NCBI GenBank assembly: GCA_031216915.1
Contig: CM062293.1
Span: 151,474,285 to 151,538,284 of the forward strand
Direction of reading: 5' to 3'
From: Pictodentalium vernedei
Lineage: Eukaryota > Mollusca > Scaphopoda > Dentaliida > Dentaliidae
Length of the DNA stretch: 64,000 bases
Shown here: positions 57,125 to 64,000 of the stretch, piece by piece
Numbering within the stretch: the first letter of the stretch is position 1
Layout of the letters: every line of letters starts with the position of its first letter
The notes under the pieces: model-generated
Seen by the model: only the letters and a program-made list of their open reading frames with translations
Told to the model about the DNA's origin: nothing
Databases searched by the model: none
Translations under genes and position numbers: made by a program

Positions 57125-57663
57125 CTACATAGCCAATTCCGGCTCCCATTGGGGGCCAAATATTAACCCAGTCTCTCGATTTTGAATAAAGTTGAAACTG
57201 TCTTCTCTAGAGATGTTGTGTACCAAATATGCTGCCTGTTTTGTCATTCTCACAGAAAACACAACCCATTTTTACGTCAACGATGTGTGATTGACAACTT
57301 GTCATACATCATTCTGGAGTGATCTGGACATGCTGCAGTGACCCCTTTACACCCAGAATGTGGCATGCATTGACGACACTGTCATTTCCTGACAAAGCTT
57401 GACATTCAGACGCTGTTAGTGCAAACTGAACGATGAAAACATCTCTTCCCGACATTGTAAGAAAATAACCGAAACCGTACTCATTTATCAGTTACACGGT
57501 TTCGGTTTTAAAGCAAAACTGAAACCGACTTATAAAACCGGTAAACCGTACAACACTACTACATAGCCAATTCCGGCTCCCATTGGGGGCCCAAGTATTA
57601 ACCCAGTCTCTCGATTTGAACAAAGTTGAATCTGTCTTCGCTAGAGATGTTGTGTACCATATA
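56798..57663. repeat. 433-bp tandem duplication spanning the hAT 2 end and flank
   Basis: GCTGCCTGTTTTGTCAT starts at 56798 and again at 57231. The unit runs through the hAT 3' end, the CTACATAG duplication and about 100 bp of the host element. The copies differ at only a handful of sites. Confidence 0.85.
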
Positions 57664-58476
57664 TGAAAGCATTCTCACTGTTGGATCTGAAGAAGAGAAA
57701 TAAATTTTAAAGAAATTTCTTCATATTGCACTAAGTTAAAATTTGGGCTACCATGGTGAGCCCAAATATTAACCTACGAATCCGATTTGAACAAACTTGA
57801 ATCTGACCCCCCTAGAGATGATGTATACCAAATATGAAAGCATTCTGACTAGTGGATCTGAAGAAGAAGATTTTTGAAGAAATTCACTCATATTGTACTA
57901 AGTTAAATTTCAGGTTCCCATATGGAGACCAAATATTAACCCAGGCATTCGAAGTGAACAAACTTGAATCCTAGCCCCCTGGAGACGTTGTATACCAAAT
58001 ATGAAAGCATTCCGACTGGTGGATCAGAAGAAGAAGATTTTTAAAGAAATTTTCTCATATTGCACCAAGTTAAAATTTGGGCTACCATAGCGAGCCCAAA
58101 TATATACCTAGGGATCTGATTTGAACAAACTTGAATCTGACCCCCCCTAGAGATGTTGCATACCAAATATGAAAGCATTCTGACTGGTGGATCTGAAGAA
58201 GAAGATTTTAAAAAATTATCCCCCATACTGAACCAAGTTAAAATTTGGGCTTCCGTACAAAGCCCAAATATTAACCTAGAGACTTGGTTTGAACAATCTT
58301 GAATCTGACCCTCATAACAATGATGTATACCAAACATTAAAAGATTCTGACTGGTGGTTCTGAAGAAGAAGATGTTTAAAGAATATTCCCCATATTTCCC
58401 TAGGTTAAAAATTTGGGTTCCTGTATTGAGCCCAAATATGAACCAATGGGCTTTATTTTAACAAACTTGTATTTGA

Positions 58477-58498
58477 CCCCCCCCCCCCCCCCCCCCCC
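58477..58498. repeat. Poly-C tract (22 nt)
   Basis: Lies inside an array unit where related units have only CCCCCC, so the run is a local expansion. Confidence 0.9.
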
Positions 58499-59317
58499 TC
58501 CTATGAATGCTGTATACCGAATATCAAAAGATTCTGATGATTGGTTCTGGAGAAAAGATTTTTTAAATTTTTGCAAATATGCTGACTCAGCATTTTTTCG
58601 ATGCCATTTGCAGAACACCTTAACATAGCCGATGGCAATTTTTTTTTACCATTCAATCCCACTGGTCCTAAGAATGCTTCATACCAAATAACAGCTCTGT
58701 TCTGTGTGGTTTGGGAAATATGGGCGTTTGAAAATATTTCTATTTTTAGTGTCTGGGGTTCCCATGGGGATGCAGGATTCTTTTTTTTTTTTGCACGAGT
58801 CAAGTACTTATGACCCAATAATACCACATATCAAATTTGGGTCAAATCGGACCATCGGTTCAGAAAATAGAAATTTGAAGCGGGGCCAAAAATCTTACCC
58901 CTATCATTACAAAGCCAAATATTGCTTCACGAACTTCATTTGAACAAACTTGATTCTACACCTCAAAAGGAAGCTCCATAAGAAATATCAAGTCATTGTA
59001 CCCACTGGTTCATGAGAAGAAGATTTAAAAAATATTTTGGAGAATTTTCTCCCACCCTCTCCCTATGGGGCTGGGCATGTTCAGTTGAACAAAACAAAAC
59101 ATGGTGTTGACGGATGGATGGATGGATGACGGACGGAGAGCGATGAGATTAGCTCAGCTTGACTTTGTCAAGATGAGCTAAAAAGATAGGTTTTTATTTT
59201 GCTTATCGATTTGTTTTAACAAAGTTACCATATTTGTACACTAATCCTCTTATTTATTTCTCCCAAACCCATTATGTTATAATTTTTTAAAATAATATCC
59301 ATCAGCAAAACATACCT

Positions 59318-59415
59318 GGTTGGGTACAAAACGTCCAATGGTAGGTACAAAATGTCCAATGGTAGGTACAAAATTTCCAACACTTGGGTACAAAACGTCC
59401 ACTGATGGATTTCAA
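59318..59415. repeat. Minisatellite, GGTACAAAACGTCCAATG
   Basis: Four to five imperfect 20-24-bp units (GGTACAAAATGTCCAATGGTA). Confidence 0.8.
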
Positions 59416-59739
59416 CAGCGGACATGTTCACTTTGAAAACAAATGCAGAAGTGCATCTTTTTTAAAATAAAACATAACCTGAGAAAATGCACAAAACTAC
59501 CATGTCTCCCAAGGAATTTTTGGAGGGCAACTTGAAATTCGATCCCAATGTGAGCCAAGGTGACTTCAGGTATAACAAGGCAACTTCTTTGCCCTAGTCA
59601 CCCACTTAGCTGACCCCTAATCAGTAATCAGATATTGCTCCGTGTTCTTGTGCGATTTTTTTGCTTGAACAGAAACAAGGTTATGTCTGTCCAACCTTGC
59701 TGAAATGAGAGTTTATGCCGTTTTTCGAGCCCTGGCATA

Positions 59740-60060
59740 AGTGTTGGGAATTTCCCAGGTTGGTACCTAATTTATAGACATATTTTTGTTGGGGATGATA
59801 TAACCAAAATTTGATAAAAAAGAGGCTTGGTATAGGTTCTGATATTAAAAGAGAAAGAAAACACATTAAAACTGGCATTGGTTTGGATAAAGGTTTAAAT
59901 TTGAAAATATAAAAATAGCGTACACTAGCTCTCCCAAGCATAAACAAAGTTGTAAAGTTTCATTGCTGTAGATAAAATTGTGAGGGAGTTATCTGTTTTG
60001 CTGTTTTAGGTTTTAAAAGGTAAAAAGTAACCTTCAATTGCAGGCATGCAGATTTCAGAA
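59740..60060. repeat. Dispersed repeat, copy 2 (partner of 46170-46520)
   Basis: Block order and spacing as in copy 1 (GTTGGGAATTTCCCAGGT, GATGATATAACCAAAATTTGA, CTCTCCCAAGCATAAACAA). Same orientation, clearly diverged. Confidence 0.65.
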
Positions 60061-60064
60061 ATTC

Positions 60065-60750
60065 ACAGAACCTGAAAATGGGTTCTGTGTATATGACATC
60101 TCGAAACGATATTCAATTGATTGGGATGAAATGTCTGAAAATCTTGCTTATAAATAAATCTTGAACACACCTCTGCTCCTTGATTCTGCAAGGAGTGCTG
60201 TGAAATTGGAAGAACATGATATTATCTTGCATTTTAGCAAAGAAATTTTCCCCTCATTGGCAGTTTCAGTGATAAAAATTGATTTTGTTTTCAATAATAC
60301 AGTTTTGTGCATTAGGTTTCATATGGTTTTGTTGTCAAACACGATGAAATTGGGTGCATTCAATAGTAATAATTAAGAATCAGAAACTGCTGGCAACACA
60401 ACAAACTGAATCGACTGAAACTGTCAAAACGAGCACACCATTGTTACTGTTACAAATCAGATCACCGTTTCTTTATTGCTGAATAATAACACAATTTCAG
60501 TCTTGGCAGAAAACTTGCAGTGTGCTGTAAGTCCCCCTTGATGAAAAATGAAATGCTAACAAATTTGTGGGATCCTGTTTTTTGTTTCAATGATTTTGCC
60601 CTGATGGAACCTACACAGAAATGGAATGATCATTTCCATGATATGTGGATGTCTGAATTGATGTAAAAGTCACTGAACAAGAACAATAGCAATCAGCTTT
60701 TAGTCAAATGCTGAGATGAACAAGCAAGTGGGTTAAACAAAGCTCAACAA
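60065..60750. other. Intron next to the first exon in the window, nothing recognised
   Basis: A 71-codon plus-strand frame (60161-60376) has no recognisable motif. Otherwise AT-rich. Confidence 0.4.
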
Positions 60751-60755
60751 CAAAC

Positions 60756-61004
60756 CTCTTTCACTAACTGATCTCTCTCAAAATCTGACATTGTATTCTG
60801 GAATGAAGACAATATTCCTCTCTTAATGTTGAGTGCCCAGAGAGATTCATCTGTCTGTGGACAAACTTGTTCCACAGAACCATCCTGGAAAGCAAACTGA
60901 AGTGGATTTTTCTCCAGCATCCTTTTGAACTCTCCCGTTGTATCCACATCCTTCATCTTATTCATAAACTGTGGTTCTTCTTCCATTATTGTTACTTCAC
61001 TCAG
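60756..61004 (-). CDS. Apolipophorin/apoB-like lipid-transfer protein, exon (lipoprotein N-terminal domain, first part in window)
   Basis: Minus-strand exon of 249 nt (83 codons, phase 0 at both ends). It follows a pyrimidine-rich acceptor ending tttgcag and ends at a weak-looking donor GAG|GTTTGT. The translation contains LEKNPLQFAFQDG, a VEQVCP stretch and WALNIKRGILSSFQNTM, the hallmark block of the vitellogenin-N/lipoprotein amino-terminal domain shared by apoB, apolipophorin, MTP and vitellogenin. In that family the N-terminal beta-barrel and helical domain load and carry lipid in the secretory pathway, and the mature particle is secreted. Its last codons (K-E) join in phase to the T-D-V-I-G-K-C start of the exon at 29783, giving the order expected for the family. 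The initiating exon and signal peptide are not in the window. The resemblance favours apolipophorin/apoB-like over vitellogenin, but this is not proven. Confidence 0.88.
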
Positions 61005-61099
61005 CTGCAAACAAGAAAACAAATTTAATCTTTATAGACAAGAGCTATTGCTGAAGGCAGTTATATCCCAACTGCAATGCTGGACCACTGGAGCATAAA

Positions 61100-61310
61100 T
61101 TAATTAAAACAGAGTAGAAAAAATGTAGGCAACTTTTTTTATAACATGTTCCAGCATGGCTTGTCATAAGGGTCCCTCACACCAAATTTCATTAAATTCC
61201 TACACTCACTGGTAAGGTATCACTGCGGCCGACAGTTGCACAGACGGGTGCATGTAATCCAGTTTTCCCCACAATCTCTTCGTGAGTTGGGGTATAAATA
61301 TTGATGATCT
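61100..61310 (+). repeat. Short hairpin-ended repeat
   Basis: It contains CACACCAAATTTCATTAAAT, GCACAGACGGGTGCATG and ends TTCCCCACAATCTC...GTGAGTTGGGGtataaat, an imperfect terminal hairpin as in the element ending at 8815. Confidence 0.4.
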
Positions 61311-61621
61311 GTTATTGTAGTAATAAGTTGCAGATACAGAGAAGGTGGTCAGATACAGACAAAAGGGAATCTATCATTACTTTATATATTCAACTATATT
61401 TTACTAGTATGGCTAGTATGGTTTCCACTTCAAAAGATATTAAATAAGACACAAAAAACTGTTGATGTCACTGGTTGAAGCATGGTATGGACTATTAAGT
61501 ACTCACTGCTGGCAATCAGTACTCATCCAGTGGCTAATGAAGAGTAAGGTCATTCACATTAACCAATTATTTGACAGACAGGTAGACTTCCTGAATGGAA
61601 AAACTTAACCCGTTACATAGC

Positions 61622-61935
61622 TTAACTGGTTGAGAGCTAGAAGCCACTATCATGGCTCTATTGAAAAGTGCTGAAAGCCACTTTAGTGGCTTTATATTGT
61701 TTCATAGGCTTGGTGTTTTCTTAGCAGTAGAAAATAAATGTTGATATAAAATTATTTTGTTACAATTTATTGGAGAGTGCCAACAGGCACTCTCCAATAA
61801 ATTGTAACAAAACAATTGTTCATGAACAAAATTTCATAAACTAAGGCATCCCTTGGTAGTTTCAAGGCATCTTTGAACAAAAATACATATGTTTCAAATT
61901 ACCTTAGAAAAATAATTTAGCCCTCAACCAGTTAA
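61622..61935. mobile_element. Third family of TTAA-bounded foldback element
   Basis: Ends TTAA-CTGGTTGAGAGCTA and TAGCCCTCAACCAG-TTAA, 314 bp. The core is a near-perfect palindrome, TTGTTACAATTTATTGGAGA ... TCTCCAATAAATTGTAACAA, around GTGCCAACAGGCAC (61756-61812). A second small stem AAGCCACTTTAGTGGCTT lies at 61677. A related end (TTAACTGGTTGAGGG) occurs at 32201. Confidence 0.65.
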
Positions 61936-62244
61936 TAACATGGTTTAAACTAGACCCTTTTGGGGCCGAAATAAGGCACCTTTCTCAATAGGCTACATGC
62001 TATAAAATTCCCATTTTCTGACACAAAACTCTTTTATCCCCAAACTTATACAGCATAATCAGGTTACATAGCCATTTGCTCTTATGATAGTTAATCCAAA
62101 TAAAGTGATACCCATTTTAACTCATATTCTCTCTGGAAAAGAGCTTCTAGGTGGATTTATGTTTAGATGACCAACTGAATAATTTTCTCAAGACCAAGAA
62201 AAAGACCCCTTTCTCGAATTACTTGGATCAAACCCTGTTAATAA

Positions 62245-62595
62245 GCAAAATTTATTTATTTATTGGTGTTTAAGGTCACATATTTCTGCACAATGGCTAA
62301 TCATGAGCATGACGGTTTTACAGGTGAAGAAAGCGGAGTACCCGGAGAGAACCACCGAGCAATTGTCATCTCCCCAACATACTAACTTCACACAAGCAGG
62401 GTTAGCATTGGTTGAAGACAAGTGTACCGTTGACATGCAGTATGTCTTTGTACACAATGCCACCGTGCCCCCACATGGGCAATGGGGGTGAAGTGTCTTG
62501 CCAAAGAACACAACGCGGTTGCCGCCAATGGGGTTCGAACTGAGGACCTCTCGGCTTGCTGCCTGCACCTTCACCTACTGAGCCACCACACCCCC
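62245..62595 (-). mobile_element. tRNA-derived SINE, copy 1
   Basis: On the minus strand it starts CGGGGGTGTGGTGGCTCAGT (A box GTGGCTCAGTAGG at 62573-62585), followed by a B box GTTCGAACCCC (62530-62540). Its body has CCTTAAACACC and an AATAAATAAATAAA tail. Flanked by GTTAATAA at 62237-62244 and 62596-62603, an 8-bp duplication. The 3' half is shared with 63514-63886. Confidence 0.8.
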
Positions 62596-62639
62596 GTTAA
62601 TAACCATAACCTTTCAGCACTATTCACGAATATCACCAT

Positions 62640-63010
62640 TAAAAAATTTAGTATTTTTTTTCATTTTTCACCTCAAAAACATAGCTTATGGCCTCTCATT
62701 GGAAGAGGCTCACAGTAAAAATTTCATTACTGATGTAAGGCCTAAAAACATTAAAAATCTGTTTCTCAGGCCCGCCCACATGGTCCTTTTGGATCCCGCA
62801 TGCCTTCTTTTTATAACCAATGCTCTGAGTGTAATATTTTAAGTTAATAAAATTGATAAATTTGTCCCTTGAGTGCAAGAAGGCTTTGCAATGCCTTAGC
62901 ATTGAAAGGCCTTCTTGCACTCAAGGGACGAAATACACTACCACCCATGTTATTCTGTAGATTATGAGGCCTAAAACATAAAACAAACCAACAATATGAA
63001 CTTTTGATGC
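62640..63010. repeat. TTAA-palindrome fragment joined to GTCCCTTGA foldback copy 2
   Basis: 62640-62710 is a half core (CTCAAAAACATAGCTTATGG, CTCATTGGAAGAGGC). From about 62725 the sequence is the inverted counterpart of 25740-26105. It contains TTTGTCCCTTGAGTGCAAG and a stem of AAGAAGGCTTTGCAATGC / GCATTGAAAGGCCTTCTT. Confidence 0.6.
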
Positions 63011-63031
63011 AAAGAAATAATTACATATATA

Positions 63032-64000
63032 AATGAAAGTGTCAATGACACTGTAGCTCAACTTGACAAACTTGAACCTGGTAAGTTATAAGTGAAATGG
63101 CAAAATTGAAGATCATTGGTACCAATGTTATTTGGTGAAATTTAAACATAACAGCATTGTGTGTGCACAAAGTCAGAGTAATCCATGCATTTTTAAATGT
63201 AAACTGTAAGGCTAGCTAAAGGAATAATGTTGATACACAAATGCAGTAAGTTCAGAGGTTATTGTAAACAGCAACTTTTTTCACAGAAATGAATGCTAAT
63301 CAATAGCTCTTATCTAGAAGTCCTGTCTAATGAGCACACCAACTTAAAAAACAACCCTACGTTAAATGTGCCCTGCAGGTCATGTCAAAGAAGAATGTTG
63401 ATACACAAATGCAATAAATTCAAGGATGGTTGCTAACAGCAACAGTTTTTGATGAAAATAAAAAGAAAATCGATAGCTCCTGTTTTTCATTTTTATGGAA
63501 CTAAGTTCAAAGGAGGGGAGTGCAGTGGCTCAGTGGTAGACTGTTGGACTTCTATGTTAGATGTCCCGAGTTAGATCCCCAACCAGGACGACCCACGTTG
63601 TGTCCTTGGGCAAGGCACTTTATCCCGGTTGCCTACATGGTGGCATGATGACATCATGTGCTAAGGCACACTGTACGTCGATGGTGCACATTTCTTCAAC
63701 TGCTGTAACCCTGCCTGATCAGAGATTGAACAGAGTTAGAATGTTCCGGAGCTGACAGTTGCTCATCGATGCTCAGTGGTTCTCTCCGGGTACTCCGGCT
63801 TCCTCCACCCATAAAACTGTCACTGTCATGATTAGCCATTGCGTGCATAAGTATGTGATCTTAAACACCAATAAATAAATAAATAATAAGTTCAAAGGTC
63901 ATTGCCAGCTGTAATATTTTTTGACAAAAATAGAAGAAAAAGGATAGCTCCCATCTATAGTTCACCCCAAACAGGCACATCAAGTTTCAAAGTGATCCGA
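63032..64000 (+). repeat. Start of an AGTGTCAATGACACT-type array element (runs off window)
   Basis: The same start as 1371 (AATGAAAGTGTCAATGACAC TGTAG.TCAACTT) is followed by ~210-bp units with TTGATACACAAATGCARTAA, GTTCAR.GGT, ACAGCAAC and ATAGCTC. The third unit is interrupted by the SINE at 63514. Continues past 64000. Confidence 0.55.
63514..63886 (+). mobile_element. tRNA-derived SINE, copy 2, with 12-bp target duplication
   Basis: A box TGGCTCAGTGG (63526-63536), B box GAGTTAGATCC (63568-63578, close to GGTTCGANTCC), a CCTTGGGCAAGGCACTTTAT block, and a 3' domain GGGTACTCCGGCTTCCTCCA ... AAACACCAATAAATAAATAA shared with copy 1. Perfect flanking duplication TAAGTTCAAAGG at 63502-63513 and 63887-63898. 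The internal pol III promoter and long target duplication identify a retroposed SINE mobilised by a LINE. Confidence 0.87.

Larger units (their letters stand above)
54866..59184 (+). mobile_element. AACAAGAGGCCC family element split by a hAT transposon
   Basis: It begins AACAAGAGGCCCCATGGGGCC, is interrupted at 55152-57124, then resumes. From about 57130 it has ~150-165-bp units (ACCAAATATGAAAGCATTCTG, GGATCTGAAGAAGAAGA, TGAGCCCAAATATTAACC) at about six copies. It then has the shared tail and ends GCTTGACTTTGTCAAGA + tgagctaaaaag. This is the best evidence that the GAGGCCCC start and the CTAA hairpin end belong to one element. Confidence 0.7.

Overview
This is a repeat-laden piece of an animal nuclear genome. 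There are no prokaryotic-style operons and almost no continuous coding sequence. The only host gene I can support is on the minus strand: four short exons with good splice signals and matching phases. Spliced together they encode the N-terminal lipoprotein (vitellogenin-N type) domain of a large lipid-transfer protein, most like apolipophorin/apoB. These exons lie at 60756-61004, 29631-29783, 22156-22354 and 9067-9319. They make up about 650 coding bases in 64 kb. The window starts and ends inside the gene, so the signal-peptide exon(s) and the long C-terminal part lie outside it. The style of the dispersed repeats (families starting ACAAGAGGCC, 'GACGGACGGACG' tails, 'GTGACCTTGACCTTGA' arrays, aaatggctgcc arrays, DIRS elements) suggests a marine lophotrochozoan, most likely a bivalve or other mollusc. 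That attribution is an inference.

Layout from left to right. 1-5.5 kb: the 5' part of a DIRS-type tyrosine-recombinase retrotransposon (DIRS-A, minus strand), split by a hairpin-ended element carrying about ten ~337-bp tandem units. 5.7-8.8 kb: palindromic TTAA elements and small hairpin-ended repeats. 9.1-9.3 kb: host exon. 9.56-20.43 kb: a nearly complete but decayed DIRS element (DIRS-B, minus strand: gag, RT, RNase H, tyrosine recombinase, inverted terminal repeats). It is interrupted by a 2.9-kb non-autonomous hAT transposon with a perfect 8-bp target duplication and by a small repeat near 10-10.9 kb. 20.4-33.5 kb: two host exons among palindromic foldback elements, hairpin-ended elements and simple repeats. 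33.5-38.5 kb: one hairpin-ended element whose ~167-bp internal unit has expanded to about 25 copies with higher-order structure. 39.0-40.5 kb: a deleted PIF/Harbinger-type transposon with a TTA duplication, a relic of the transposase N-terminus, and an unusual ACG/CGT-dense interior. 41-46 kb: intron with C-rich repeats and a few unconvincing exon-like islands. 46.6-51.4 kb: a third DIRS copy (DIRS-C, plus strand) lacking a recognisable recombinase. 51.4-59.2 kb: further hairpin-ended arrays, one split by a second hAT element with a perfect 8-bp duplication. 60.7-61.0 kb: the most upstream host exon seen. 61.6-64 kb: another TTAA foldback element, two copies of one tRNA-derived SINE family with clear target duplications, and the start of another array.

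The window is therefore essentially the intron space of one lipoprotein gene, enlarged by at least four classes of transposon: DIRS, hAT and PIF/Harbinger DNA elements, putative piggyBac-like TTAA palindromes, and putative Helentron/HINE-like hairpin-ended elements. The nesting gives a relative chronology. DIRS-A and DIRS-B are older than the array and hAT inside them, and the 54.9-59.2 kb array element is older than its hAT, which is older than the local tandem duplication copying its end. None of the mobile-element reading frames appears intact.
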